A stretch of DNA of 44,059 nucleotides from CAYUAG01 sp964554015 (GCA_964554015.1 CAZKMO010000006.1:1-44059); one strand, 5' to 3'. Shown: positions 15,029 to 23,439, numbered from the stretch's first letter. Made by a program: numbers and translations. Notes: a model not told the origin generated them from the letters alone.

Positions 15029-15080
15029 TTTTTTAAAGAAAGCTTGTCCTGAGCAAAAACGAAGGAGGGGTTGGGGGATG
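15029..15080. repeat. Interrupted CT/GA palindrome carrying a CTTGTCCTGAGC insert
   Basis: The sequence begins AAGTCCCCTTCTCTTTTTTA, continues AAGAAAGCTTGTCCTGAGC, AAAAACGAAGG, and ends AGGGGTTGGGGGATG. The outer arms pair as in the palindrome at 14932. The inner CTTGTCCTGAGC...CGAAGGA segment resembles a small dispersed repeat I know from many bacterial genomes, apparently nested inside. It lies in the gap between the RAYT unit and the PorV-like gene, which contains no gene. Confidence 0.6.
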
Positions 15081-15088
15081 AATTTAAC

Positions 15089-15117
15089 CTCCGATCCAAG
15101 TACAACTTGGGTCGGAG
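15089..15117. repeat. REP-like palindrome R4
   Basis: CTCCGATCCAAG, loop TACAA, CTTGGGTCGGAG. It has one mismatch and the same orientation as R1 and R3. Confidence 0.85.
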
Positions 15118-15212
15118 AGAATGTACCACAAATACACACTAATTAACACTGACTTAAAACATCTGTGTTTCATCCGTGTCAATCTATGGCTATATAACAG
15201 AACCACATTTAC

Positions 15213-16097
15213 TCACCTCAAAGCAAAGGACAAACTGCAGTAATGCGTGGAACCCAGATAATTATGAAATCGTACCGCATAATCAATCCCCATGGCTTTC
15301 CATTTCAGACCTATCCCCGAAGATAGACAGGGAGGAGATTCCTCCATTCCCAATCGTACCCAGCACTGCTTCCCCAGGGTGAATTCACCTCCCCATCTGT
15401 AATCAGGTAGTATATTTTCCCTCCAAACCAGATCTAAACATAAAAGAAAATCCGGGACAATATACCAGCTCAATCCGCTTCTGCAGGTAAGGGGAACCGA
15501 TTGCTGATAAGCGGAATCTGATGATTCTCTGAGATTAGTTACCACACCACCCATCATAACAGTTTCACTTATATTAAAAAGTACACCCAGGTCCAGCAGC
15601 CACATCCCCTCAGAACCATAATCTTTGATCCGAAGCTCCTGTAGCTTCACTACCAGCCCGCAATGAATATTACTGACTGGACTGCAGGCCCATCCCAAAC
15701 CGACTGCATTCTCCCTGTATAGTGAATTCCCGAAAGATTTAAAAGCCAGCCCCATATTTCCCAGAGCACAGGGAACATTCACGGCAGCTGCGGCATACTG
15801 CAGCTCTTTCATTTGAAAAAGATGGGTAACAAAAAAACTCGCATAAAATATAGGAGAGGTCGACAAGGAGGCAGGATTAAAATAAATTACTTCCGCGGTA
15901 CCAATTACTGCCGTATATGCACCTCCCAAACTCACCGGCCGGGCCCCGACAGGCAGATCCAGCACTCCTCCATAACCAGGTGTTAGGGCAGATTCCACTA
16001 AAAAAAACATACACAAAACTTTAAAAAGAAATAAAATCCCCCGGTATTGACTTGATTCCTTCATAACTCTTTTCAATTTATATCTAAAATTATCCAA
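15213..16097 (-). CDS. PorV/UPF0164-like outer-membrane protein
   Basis: The 294-residue protein has an N-terminal hydrophobic segment (about 19-37) and then LDLPVGARPVSLGGAYTAV...EVIYFNPASL, the hallmark N-terminal block of PorV/PorQ and UPF0164 barrels. It ends in a beta-strand pattern (YCSLSFALR). Such proteins act in type IX secretion in Bacteroidetes or have unknown roles elsewhere; no other type IX gene is here, so the role is open. The longest frame begins with TTG at 16097 without a Shine-Dalgarno; the ATG at residue 12 (16064), preceded by AAAAGAG, is a reasonable alternative. A promoter lies at 16142-16170. Confidence 0.75.
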   Translation of the reverse strand: MDNFRYKLKRVMKESSQYRGILFLFKVLCMFFLVESALTPGYGGVLDLPVGARPVSLGGAYTAVIGTAEVIYFNPASLSTSPIFYASFFVTHLFQMKELQYAAAAVNVPCALGNMGLAFKSFGNSLYRENAVGLGWACSPVSNIHCGLVVKLQELRIKDYGSEGMWLLDLGVLFNISETVMMGGVVTNLRESSDSAYQQSVPLTCRSGLSWYIVPDFLLCLDLVWRENILPDYRWGGEFTLGKQCWVRLGMEESPPCLSSGIGLKWKAMGIDYAVRFHNYLGSTHYCSLSFALR

Positions 16098-16141
16098 AGA
16101 ATGTAGAAAATCATTTCTGCTTAATAAGTAGGAGTGATGTA

Positions 16142-16170
16142 AATATACAAAAATTTAAGTGAGAATACAA
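16142..16170 (-). promoter_or_regulatory. Candidate promoter of the PorV-like gene
   Basis: On the minus strand TTGTAT (16165-16170) and TATATT (16142-16147) are spaced 17 bp, which places the transcript start about 40 bp before the gene. Confidence 0.55.
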
Positions 16171-16312
16171 GAAAAATCGCAATTTTTTTCGTTTACTTAT
16201 CCCCTTTTTCTCTTTTTTAAATTGCTTTTTTGCCATTAATTTGCTGCTTTTTTATTAATTTTATAAAAAAATCTTAAAAAAATTTGCTATTATGCCTACT
16301 TTTTTATATTTT

Positions 16313-16341
16313 TGGACAAATCTTTTTTAATAAGGTATAAC
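16313..16341 (+). promoter_or_regulatory. Promoter of the small outer-membrane protein gene
   Basis: TGGACA (16313-16318) and TATAAC (16336-16341) are spaced 17 bp. The start of transcription would fall near 16348, some 20 bp before the ATG at 16369. A longer in-frame TTG start at 16312 would put this promoter inside the gene, so it is rejected. Confidence 0.65.
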
Positions 16342-16368
16342 ATCTTAAAACTAAAAAGGGAGAGAAAC

Positions 16369-16995
16369 ATGAAAACACTAAAAACTGTTCTTCTTTTATC
16401 ACTTGTAATCAGCATAGCCATACCGATTACAATTCAAGCTCAGTCTAATCTAGGAGTACGTGAGCACGAAGGTTTCTTCATGCGTTTTCTGGTAGGCCCA
16501 GGGCCCGGCAGCATCAAACTCGATGATGCTGATATGGAATTTTCATCAACCGGAGTAGATTTCCACTTTCAAATAGGCGGCTCCGTATCCAATAATTTAA
16601 TCCTGTTCGGAGACATTGGCGGATTTTCTCTTACTGATCCTGAGTTTAAATTCCAAGGTACTACTGTTACTGTTGAAGATTTAAGTGTGAATGCACTTGG
16701 ATTCGGCGGCGGCCTCACCTATTACCTTATGCCTGCCAATATCTTTTTTTCCGGCAGTATTATGTATGTAAATGATACCATTGAAATTGAAGATGAAAAA
16801 GTAGCTGAAAGTGAATCTGGTATGGGCTTTTTTATTTCTGCCGGTAAAGAATGGTGGGTAGGAGATAAATGGGGTCTGGGTGCTGCTCTTTTTTTTGAAT
16901 ATGGAACCCCCAAGGATAAAGAGGATACGGCAGGTAATCAAGCTACTCTTACCAACCGGATCTTTGGTATAATGTTTTCTGCCACCATGGATTAA
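16369..16995 (+). CDS. Predicted outer-membrane beta-barrel protein
   Basis: The 208-residue protein starts at the ATG of MKTLKTVLLLSLV, nine bases after AAAGGGAGAG. It has a signal peptide ending in IQAQ|SN. The rest is a run of short amphipathic strands with glycines and aromatics (FGGGLTYYLMPANIFFSGSI, GMGFFISAGKEWWVG), like small 8-stranded barrels of the OmpX/OmpW or generic outer-membrane type. I do not recognise a specific family. It is a single-gene unit between its own promoter and a strong terminator. Confidence 0.75.
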   Translation: MKTLKTVLLLSLVISIAIPITIQAQSNLGVREHEGFFMRFLVGPGPGSIKLDDADMEFSSTGVDFHFQIGGSVSNNLILFGDIGGFSLTDPEFKFQGTTVTVEDLSVNALGFGGGLTYYLMPANIFFSGSIMYVNDTIEIEDEKVAESESGMGFFISAGKEWWVGDKWGLGAALFFEYGTPKDKEDTAGNQATLTNRIFGIMFSATMD

Positions 16996-17047
16996 ACGGT
17001 GAGATCATATAAAGTATACATATCAATAAATATACTTTGATACATGA

Positions 17048-17086
17048 AAAATACCCGGAGTTGTACCTTCGGGTATTTTTTTTATT
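17048..17086. terminator. Rho-independent terminator, probably bidirectional
   Basis: A perfect 10-bp stem AAAATACCCG/CGGGTATTTT (17048-17057 and 17070-17079) is followed by a run of T on the plus strand and, on the minus strand, by a shorter T run. It lies between the barrel gene and the converging TauE-type gene. Confidence 0.85.
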
Positions 17087-17131
17087 GTGAAAAAAAATTG
17101 GTATATAATTTTTTTAATTACCCTGTTTCCT

Positions 17132-17863
17132 TCAAAAACACAGCGACTTGATGATAATAAAAACCGATGATATAAGGGAAACAGTTAATATCACTGGCCT
17201 CATGAATCCGCGATCCAGGATGGGGGCGGTTCGGTTGGATATGAAAAATCCAATAACAACTCCTGGTATTAAAATAACTGCCAACCAGAACTCCTGTAAA
17301 CCGAATTTCCCTATTACCAGCAATGACAGCATAGCGATAATAGTTCCAATAATAAATACGCCGGATAAGGTGCCCCGGATGCGGGGTCCTTCTTTTCTTT
17401 GATAAAGCAAGGCCATGGGAGGACCGCCAATGGAGGCAGTGGTGCCCATAAAACCGGAAAGCACCCCTGCCCCGATCAGGCTTTTAATGGTAAGGGCAGG
17501 ATGTATTCCGCTGATAAGAATTAAAGCAGCCATAAGCATTATAAATCCAAAAAATAAAGTAAGAAAGTCTTTGGAAATAAGGGTTAACATGAATGCCCCT
17601 AGAATGGATCCCAAAACCCGTCCGGCAACCGCCCATTTAATCTCACCCACCTTGACCGCATGTTTCTCTCTTTGAAACATCAATAAGGTAAGAGCCAGGG
17701 CAATCAGTAAAAGAGGACCCGGTATTAAAGCTGGATTGACTAAAACCAGCAGGGGAGCGCAAAAGGGACCCAGTCCAAATCCAACAGAACCCTGCAGTAT
17801 TCCTCCCATGATGACGATTACAAAGGCAATGACTACTTCAGTAAGACTGAGAGGAAATTCCAT
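17132..17863 (-). CDS. TauE/SafE family anion permease
   Basis: The 243-residue protein is almost wholly hydrophobic, with about eight membrane helices and the two related family blocks GGILQGSVGFGLGPFCAPLL (about 20-39) and SGFMGTTASIGGPPMALLY (about 134-153). Members export or import sulfite, sulfoacetate, sulfolactate or similar anions; the substrate cannot be told from sequence. CGGAG precedes the ATG. It lies 25 bp downstream of acpS and is probably cotranscribed with it. Confidence 0.88.
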   Translation of the reverse strand: MEFPLSLTEVVIAFVIVIMGGILQGSVGFGLGPFCAPLLVLVNPALIPGPLLLIALALTLLMFQREKHAVKVGEIKWAVAGRVLGSILGAFMLTLISKDFLTLFFGFIMLMAALILISGIHPALTIKSLIGAGVLSGFMGTTASIGGPPMALLYQRKEGPRIRGTLSGVFIIGTIIAMLSLLVIGKFGLQEFWLAVILIPGVVIGFFISNRTAPILDRGFMRPVILTVSLISSVFIIIKSLCF

Positions 17864-17888
17864 TTTCTAAACTCCGTATACAATAGTA

Positions 17889-18275
17889 TCATTTTTCCAA
17901 AATCACCAGGGCTGATGCCTGATTCTTGATATGAGCAACAGATACATGAATATTTATAATTTTTTCATTTTTGATAATTTGTTCAGCTTTATTATAGACT
18001 TTCAGAAAAGGTTTGCCCCGGGAATCATTACTGATTTCTATATCCGTCCAGCGCAGACCATGACGTAATCCTGTACCTAAAGCTTTTAAACAAGCTTCCT
18101 TGGCTGCAAAGCGGGCGGCAAAACATTGTGCCTGCGTGTCCAACTGAGCCCCTTGGCTGCAGTAGGCAATCTCCTTTTCAGTAAAAACCCTTTGCAGGAA
18201 TCTGGTGTTATTCTTTTTTAGAATTTCTTTAAATCGATCGGTTTCAATTAAATCGGTCCCTATGCCATATATCAT
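17889..18275 (-). CDS. acpS: Holo-[acyl-carrier-protein] synthase
   Basis: The 128-residue protein has the AcpS-type phosphopantetheinyl transferase signature: IYGIGTDLIETDRF at the start (Asp8 for Mg2+) and FAARFAAKEACLKALGTGL near residues 52-70 with the Glu-Ala-Lys motif. It moves 4'-phosphopantetheine from CoA to apo-acyl carrier protein. Length is typical. It is transcribed divergently from tdh. Confidence 0.95.
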   Translation of the reverse strand: MIYGIGTDLIETDRFKEILKKNNTRFLQRVFTEKEIAYCSQGAQLDTQAQCFAARFAAKEACLKALGTGLRHGLRWTDIEISNDSRGKPFLKVYNKAEQIIKNEKIINIHVSVAHIKNQASALVILEK

Positions 18276-18314
18276 ATAATGTATCTCTTATATAGTTATG
18301 TTTTTAATGAAAAG

Positions 18315-18343
18315 AATGTAATTAATTTATCTCTAAAAATCAA
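18315..18343 (-). promoter_or_regulatory. Candidate promoter of acpS
   Basis: On the minus strand TTGATT (18338-18343) and TACATT (18315-18320) are spaced 17 bp. The match is moderate in a very AT-rich divergent intergenic region. Confidence 0.4.
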
Positions 18344-18371
18344 TGCAAATATTTTATAATCATCCCTATCC

Positions 18372-18400
18372 TTGACTTTTAACCATAAATGAAGTATATT
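18372..18400 (+). promoter_or_regulatory. Promoter upstream of tdh-pfkA
   Basis: TTGACT (18372-18377) and TATATT (18395-18400) are spaced 17 bp. The resulting leader of about 140 bases to the tdh ATG is AT-rich and shows no clear structure. Confidence 0.6.
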
Positions 18401-18546
18401 TTTTTACATATGAATAGGCATGATTTCTATAATGTACTACCCAACTTGTTTGTTTTACATTTCCCAGCATCTTACTGATGCCATAATGCTTACGATCAAT
18501 TATCCAGAAAAAAGTAGAATACAATTTTTAGGTAAAAGGACATAGT

Positions 18547-19578
18547 ATGTCTAAAATGAAATCATTAGTCAAAAGATACAAAAAAAAAGGTCTCTGGTTG
18601 GAAGAAAAGGAAATTCCGAAATACGGTAGCAATGATTTACTTATAAAAATTAAAAAAACAGCCATCTGCGGTACGGACCTGCATATCTACAACTGGAATC
18701 CATGGGCGCAGCAAACCATAAAAACACCCATAACTATTGGCCACGAATTTGTGGGGGTGGTGGCGGAAAAAGGATCTGAGGTCAAAGACTTTAAAATCGG
18801 GGACCGGGTATCCGGGGAAGGACATATAGTATGCGGCAGATGCAGAAGCTGCCTGGCAGGAAGACGTCATCTCTGCCCCAATACCATAGGTGTAGGGGTT
18901 AACCGGGATGGTTGTTTTGCCCAATATCTTTCTCTTCCTGCTTCCAATGGCTGGTATGTTCATCCCTCCATCTCATCTGAAACCGCCGCCTACTTTGACC
19001 CTTTCGGAAATGCCACCCATACTGCTCTATCCTTTGCTATGGTGGGAGAGGATGTTCTTATAACCGGGGCCGGGCCTATCGGCATAATGGCCGCTGCTAT
19101 TTGCAGACATGTGGGCGCCAGATATATTGTCATTACCGATATTAATGATTACCGGGTTAAGCTGGCCCGAAACATGGGAGTAACCAAAGCCATTAATGTT
19201 AACCAAACTTCTATCGAGGACTGTATAAAAGAACTTGATATGATCGGATTTGATATCGGGCTGGAAATGTCAGGAAATCCTGTTGCCTTTGAATCCATGC
19301 TGGAGAATATGTACAACGGAGGCAGAATTGCTTTGCTGGGATTACTGCCCAGCATGTCAAAAATTGACTGGAATCAGGTTATTTTCAAAGGTCTGTACCT
19401 GAAAGGGATTTACGGCCGGGAAATTTTTGAAACCTGGTATAAAATGGAAGTAATGCTGCAGAGCGGTCTGGATATTTCTCCGGTTCTGACCCATAGATTT
19501 AAGTGTGAAGATTTTGCCAAAGGCTTTGAGGTAATGAATTCGGGTAATTGCGGCAAGGTGATCCTGGAGTGGGATTAA
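18547..19578 (+). CDS. tdh: L-threonine 3-dehydrogenase-like zinc alcohol dehydrogenase
   Basis: The 343-residue protein has the catalytic zinc ligands in AICGTDLHIYNW (Cys near 38) and GHEFVGVV (His-Glu near 65), and the structural zinc cluster CGRCRSCLAGRRHLC (about 98-112). The NAD-binding motif GAGPIGIMAAAI lies near 175. Length and the CGTDLHIY/NW pattern match bacterial Tdh, which oxidises threonine to 2-amino-3-ketobutyrate. The partner ligase gene kbl is not adjacent, so a different polyol or alcohol substrate is possible. AAAGGA lies seven bases before the ATG. pfkA follows 35 bp downstream. Confidence 0.85.
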   Translation: MSKMKSLVKRYKKKGLWLEEKEIPKYGSNDLLIKIKKTAICGTDLHIYNWNPWAQQTIKTPITIGHEFVGVVAEKGSEVKDFKIGDRVSGEGHIVCGRCRSCLAGRRHLCPNTIGVGVNRDGCFAQYLSLPASNGWYVHPSISSETAAYFDPFGNATHTALSFAMVGEDVLITGAGPIGIMAAAICRHVGARYIVITDINDYRVKLARNMGVTKAINVNQTSIEDCIKELDMIGFDIGLEMSGNPVAFESMLENMYNGGRIALLGLLPSMSKIDWNQVIFKGLYLKGIYGREIFETWYKMEVMLQSGLDISPVLTHRFKCEDFAKGFEVMNSGNCGKVILEWD

Positions 19579-19613
19579 TAAATATATATTAAGACTATTA
19601 AAAAGGTGATATA

Positions 19614-20708
19614 ATGAGTACCAGAAAAAAAATCGGGGTGTTAACCAGTGGTGGAGACTGCCCTGGACTTAATGCTGTGATCAGGGGCGTAACCAAAGCA
19701 AGTATCAGCAGTTCAAAAATCGATGTCTTCGGGATATTAGACGGATTCTACGGACTTATTAAAAAGAAAATCATCCATCTTGACTGGCATAAGGTATCGG
19801 GAATTTTAACCCTGGGAGGAACCATACTGGGCACTTCCAATAAAGCCGATCCTTTCCGCTGGCCTCAGCAAGATAAAAATGGCAAAACTAAATTTATTGA
19901 TGTCTCTGATGAAGTAGTGAAATATATAGAAAAACAAGGCTTTGATACTCTGGTGTGTATTGGCGGAGATGGAACCATGGCCATGGCAGAAAAACTTTCT
20001 CAAAAGGGCGTAGGTATTATAGGGGTGCCTAAAACTATTGATAATGATATCTGGGGAACCGACATCACCTTTGGATTTGACACGGCAAAATCAACCGCTA
20101 CCGAGGCAATCGATAAACTCCATACCACAGCCATGTCTCACCATAGGGTCATGGTCATTGAATTGATGGGCCGGTATGCCGGTTGGTTGACCCTGGAAGC
20201 CGGTATTGCCGGAGGTGGAGATGTAATAATCATTCCAGAACTGCCCTATGAATTGGATATAATTACTGAGGCCGTAATGCACCGGAGTAAATCAGGTCGG
20301 CGGTTTAGTATTGTGGTAGTAGCGGAAGGTGCAAAACCCAAGGGGGGAGAAATGGTGGTAAAACGAAAAATCAAGGACAGTACCGACCCCATCCGTCTGG
20401 GCGGAATCGGTCATAAAATCGCCCATGATATTGAAAAAAACACCGGACTTGAAACCAGAGTAACCGTATTGGGCCACCTGCAAAGAGGAGGTACTCCTAC
20501 TGCATCCGACCGGATCCTGGCTACCCGGTTCGGGGTGAAAGCTGCGGAACTCTGTCAATCCGAAGTACAGGGGGTCATGATGGCAGTGCGCGGAAATGAT
20601 ATAATCACTGTCCCTTTATCCGATGTTGCCGGTAAAAACCGAACTGTTGACCAGGATCATCCCTTAATAACCATAGCCCGGGAGGTTGGCACCTGTATGG
20701 GGGTATAA
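19614..20708 (+). CDS. pfkA: 6-phosphofructokinase (group III type)
   Basis: The 364-residue enzyme carries LTSGGDCPGLNA at the nucleotide site, VCIGGDGTMAMA near residue 102 and the catalytic PKTIDND near 140, followed by the substrate motifs ELMGRYAGWLT and VLGHLQRGGTP. GGDGT has the Gly typical of ATP users, whereas PKTIDND has the Lys common in pyrophosphate users; this pairing is seen in the mixed group III enzymes. ATP use is likelier, but the phosphate donor should be treated as open. Shine-Dalgarno AAGGTGAT precedes the ATG. A terminator follows at 20763. Confidence 0.93.
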   Translation: MSTRKKIGVLTSGGDCPGLNAVIRGVTKASISSSKIDVFGILDGFYGLIKKKIIHLDWHKVSGILTLGGTILGTSNKADPFRWPQQDKNGKTKFIDVSDEVVKYIEKQGFDTLVCIGGDGTMAMAEKLSQKGVGIIGVPKTIDNDIWGTDITFGFDTAKSTATEAIDKLHTTAMSHHRVMVIELMGRYAGWLTLEAGIAGGGDVIIIPELPYELDIITEAVMHRSKSGRRFSIVVVAEGAKPKGGEMVVKRKIKDSTDPIRLGGIGHKIAHDIEKNTGLETRVTVLGHLQRGGTPTASDRILATRFGVKAAELCQSEVQGVMMAVRGNDIITVPLSDVAGKNRTVDQDHPLITIAREVGTCMGV

Positions 20709-20762
20709 TAAATTCTGTTCATAAAATGATTAATTTCTTAAATTTAAACATTAAATCACAAA

Positions 20763-20795
20763 GAAAATTTCTCTAATTGGAGAAATTTTTCTTTT
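20763..20795 (+). terminator. Rho-independent terminator after pfkA
   Basis: Stem AAATTTCTC/GAGAAATTT (20765-20773 and 20780-20788), loop TAATTG, followed by TTCTTTTATTTTT. The stem is AT-rich but long, with a good T tract. Confidence 0.65.
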
Positions 20796-20827
20796 ATTTT
20801 TCCAAATTTTATAGTATACTATTGCCT

Positions 20828-21781
20828 GTGAAAAAAATCAAACATCTATTTACTCGATCCTTAAAACCCATTGAAACTGAGGAACCCATAGCCCTGCTGG
20901 TGTTCCGTCCCATTAGTTTTATTTTGGCGGTAATGCTTAAACCCACTCCCATACATCCCAATATAGTGACTATTGTATCCATGGTCTGCGGAGTTATAAC
21001 CGGTTATTTCTTTTTTAACCTGCACATATACCCGGCCTACTATGCTGCCCTGGCTCTTTTCATCACCCATACCTTAGATTGTGTCGATGGCCAGCTTGCC
21101 CGCATTAAAGGCCTAAGTTCCCGGTTGGGAAAGACACTGGATGGAATTGCTGATATCATTACCTATATTGCTATTTTCGGAGGAGTTGCCTATGCCATAT
21201 CCCATAATGGACTAAAAGGGGAACTACACTGGACTGTATACGCACTATTTGCCTTGTTTAACTATCAGATACATATCCATATGTTTGATCATTTTAAAAA
21301 TGAACTAATTCACTACTCTATTCCGGAATATCATGAAAAACTGGAAAGTATCGACCGTCTTAAACGTATTTATCGCAACCTGGGTCATTCCCTGGCAGCC
21401 AGAGGATATAAAGTAGTATTATTCTTCTATATTGGTTTTTACATAATAGAAAGAGCCGTGATCAGATTAGCTCAGCCCAATGATTATCAGGGATATCTGG
21501 AATGGTATTACCAGAATAATAATATCCCTGCTTCGGTAAAAAAACACTTTCGAACTCATTACCGCCACTATAACTGGTGCTTGGTGCGCGGTTGGAGTAT
21601 GTTGGGGGCTACAACCCATGTATCTGTTTTTTTAGTCTGTACCTTACTAAACCGCCTGGACCTGATATTCTGGATTATCTGTGTTCCCTTTAATATCTGG
21701 ACTCTTTTTTTGGTAATCTGCCAGCGCCTTATAATTAGGATACAGTTGAATAAAGCCTTTAAGGCAGGGCGCATCTCCTAG
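20828..21781 (+). CDS. CDP-alcohol phosphatidyltransferase family membrane enzyme
   Basis: The enzyme has the complete active-site motif DCVDGQLARIKG...GKTLDGIAD (DxxDGxxAR, G, DxxxD) in the N-terminal third and at least five membrane helices. The family makes phospholipids by joining a CDP-activated lipid or alcohol to a second alcohol; the substrate cannot be told. A long hydrophilic segment (about residues 180-260, including LEWYYQNNN) splits the membrane part. The longest frame starts at a TTG (20777) inside the pfkA terminator, so I place the start at the GTG at 20828 (318 residues). A TATACT eight bases before it hints at a leaderless message. Start certainty is low, function class high. 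Confidence 0.82.
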   Translation: MKKIKHLFTRSLKPIETEEPIALLVFRPISFILAVMLKPTPIHPNIVTIVSMVCGVITGYFFFNLHIYPAYYAALALFITHTLDCVDGQLARIKGLSSRLGKTLDGIADIITYIAIFGGVAYAISHNGLKGELHWTVYALFALFNYQIHIHMFDHFKNELIHYSIPEYHEKLESIDRLKRIYRNLGHSLAARGYKVVLFFYIGFYIIERAVIRLAQPNDYQGYLEWYYQNNNIPASVKKHFRTHYRHYNWCLVRGWSMLGATTHVSVFLVCTLLNRLDLIFWIICVPFNIWTLFLVICQRLIIRIQLNKAFKAGRIS

Positions 21782-21814
21782 GAATTATTTCGGATTCACA
21801 GAAAAAGAAAAAAG

Positions 21815-21860
21815 TAGGCAGAAGATAAAGTTTTTATACTATTTAGGAAGTAACTGCCTA
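21815..21860. promoter_or_regulatory. Inverted repeat upstream of the polysaccharide promoter
   Basis: TAGGCAG (21815-21821) and CTGCCTA (21854-21860) are perfect inverses 32 bp apart, ending 13 bp before the -35 box. It could be an operator or activator site, or chance. Confidence 0.35.
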
Positions 21861-21873
21861 AAAGCGCTGTTTA

Positions 21874-21902
21874 TTGACTTTTTATTTATAATTTGTTACA
21901 TT
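21874..21902 (+). promoter_or_regulatory. Promoter of the polysaccharide operon
   Basis: TTGACT (21874-21879) and TACATT (21897-21902) are spaced 17 bp. Transcription would start near 21909, just before the strong GGAGGT site of the first gene. Confidence 0.68.
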
Positions 21903-21928
21903 AATCCTACATTTTTGGAGGTCAATAC

Positions 21929-22384
21929 ATGATAGATGGAGTGCAGATTAAAAACCTTAGGGTTATACCGGATGAGCGTGGTCATCTCCTGGAAATATTA
22001 CGAAACGATGACAGCTTTTTTAAAAAATTCGGTCAAGTCTATGCCACCACCACCTATCCGGGAGTGGTTAAGGCCTGGCATTTCCATAAACTGCAAGATG
22101 ATAATGTCAGTGTAGTAAAAGGAATGTTAAAACTTGCTCTTTTTGATGACCGTAAAAATTCTCCCACCAGAGGTGAAGTAAACGAATTTTTTCTGGGAGA
22201 GCATAATCCCATACTTGTTCATATACCAAAGCATGTGTACCATGGCTGGAAATGCATTAGTGAAGAAGAAGCGTATGTAGTCAACTGTCCTTCCGAACCC
22301 TATAATCGAAAAAATCCTGATGAACATCGGCTCCCCTGGGACACAGATAAAATCCCTTATGACTGGGCCCTTAAAATGGGATGA
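21929..22384 (+). CDS. RmlC-like dTDP-4-dehydrosugar epimerase/cupin
   Basis: The 151-residue single-domain cupin has the RmlC-type core: PDERGHLLEILRND near residues 12-25, VVKAWHFHKLQDDN near 48-61 with the active-site His, and VYHGWKCISEEEAYVVN near 105-121. True RmlC enzymes (about 180 residues) epimerise dTDP-4-dehydro-6-deoxyglucose at C3 and C5. This shorter form with WHFH belongs to a related subgroup that may act as a 3- or 5-epimerase or a ketoisomerase. It precedes rmlB by 40 bp, and no rmlA or rmlD is present, so the final sugar is unknown. GGAGGT gives a clear start. Confidence 0.82.
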   Translation: MIDGVQIKNLRVIPDERGHLLEILRNDDSFFKKFGQVYATTTYPGVVKAWHFHKLQDDNVSVVKGMLKLALFDDRKNSPTRGEVNEFFLGEHNPILVHIPKHVYHGWKCISEEEAYVVNCPSEPYNRKNPDEHRLPWDTDKIPYDWALKMG

Positions 22385-22424
22385 AGCATATATTTTTAGC
22401 TTATCCCTCAACTACAGGTGAGCA

Positions 22425-23426
22425 ATGAAAACCTTACTGGTAACCGGCGGCGCCGGATTTATAGGCAGTAATTTTATCCGCTATATGCTGGATAAAAGAA
22501 ATGATATTACCATAATAAATCTGGATAAGTTAACCTATGCCGGTAATCTTGATAATCTAAAAGATATAGAAAAAGAGGAAAGATACCGATTTGTCAAAGG
22601 GGATATATGCGATCCTGCGGTGGTAAAACACTGTATGCAAGACGCGGATGTGGTAATTAATTTTGCTGCAGAAAGCCATGTTGATCGTTCCATTGGCAAT
22701 GCCGATGATTTTATCAAGACGGATGTGTATGGGGTATATGTGCTTCTGGAAGCAGCCAAAGAGTATGGAATTGAACGCTTTGTTCAAATAAGTACAGACG
22801 AAGTATACGGTAGTATAGATACAGGCTACTTCAAGGAAACCGATGCTTTGATGCCCTCCAGTCCTTATGCAGCTTCCAAAGCCGGGGGTGACCGGCTGGT
22901 GTATTCCTACTATATAACCTACAATTTACCAGTGGTGATTCCCAGAAGCTCCAATAATTTTGGCCCTTATCAGTATCCGGAAAAACTTATTCCCCTTTTT
23001 ATTACCAATGCCATGGCCAACCAGGAGCTGCCCATTTATGGAAGCGGAAAAAATGTACGTGACTGGTTATATGTTACAGACAATTGCAGAGCTATTGAAC
23101 TGATTATGGAAAAAGGAAAGGATGGGGAAGTGTATAATGTGGGGGCAGGAAATGAAAAAAATAATCTGGAGATCACCGATATCATTTTAAAAACACTGAG
23201 TAAACCTGAAAATTTAATGACTTTTGTACAGGACAGAAAGGGGCATGACCGAAGATATGCTCTTGATATCGGAAAACTAAAAAAATTAGGATGGGAACCT
23301 GAAGTTTCTTTTAATAATGCCATGCAAAAAACCATTCAATGGTATGTTGACAACCGCTGGTGGTGGGAAAAGATAAAAAGTGGTGACTATCTGGTCTATT
23401 ACAAAAAGCAGTACAAACAGAATTAA
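22425..23426 (+). CDS. rfbB: dTDP-glucose 4,6-dehydratase
   Basis: The 333-residue extended short-chain dehydrogenase has the Rossmann motif GGAGFIGSNFIRY at the start, the family signature ISTDEVYGS near 125, the catalytic Tyr-x3-Lys in YAASKAGGD, and RSSNNFGPYQYPEKLIPLFI. These are hallmarks of RmlB, which makes dTDP-4-dehydro-6-deoxyglucose. AGGTGA precedes the ATG. It feeds the adjacent RmlC-like enzyme. Confidence 0.94.
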   Translation: MKTLLVTGGAGFIGSNFIRYMLDKRNDITIINLDKLTYAGNLDNLKDIEKEERYRFVKGDICDPAVVKHCMQDADVVINFAAESHVDRSIGNADDFIKTDVYGVYVLLEAAKEYGIERFVQISTDEVYGSIDTGYFKETDALMPSSPYAASKAGGDRLVYSYYITYNLPVVIPRSSNNFGPYQYPEKLIPLFITNAMANQELPIYGSGKNVRDWLYVTDNCRAIELIMEKGKDGEVYNVGAGNEKNNLEITDIILKTLSKPENLMTFVQDRKGHDRRYALDIGKLKKLGWEPEVSFNNAMQKTIQWYVDNRWWWEKIKSGDYLVYYKKQYKQN

Positions 23427-23439
23427 ACAAGGATTACTT

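Noticed and set aside
14927..15139. 70-codon open frame on the minus strand
   Set aside because: It runs through the palindromic repeats and REP R4, with no start signal and no recognisable protein.
16312..16368. TTG start giving a 19-residue N-terminal extension of the barrel protein
   Set aside because: The extension coincides with a good promoter, and the ATG at 16369 has a strong Shine-Dalgarno and begins a signal peptide.
23380..23439. ATG start of the WbpA-like gene inside rfbB
   Set aside because: It has no Shine-Dalgarno and gives a 20-residue extension before the usual start; the TTG at 23440 with AAGGA fits better.
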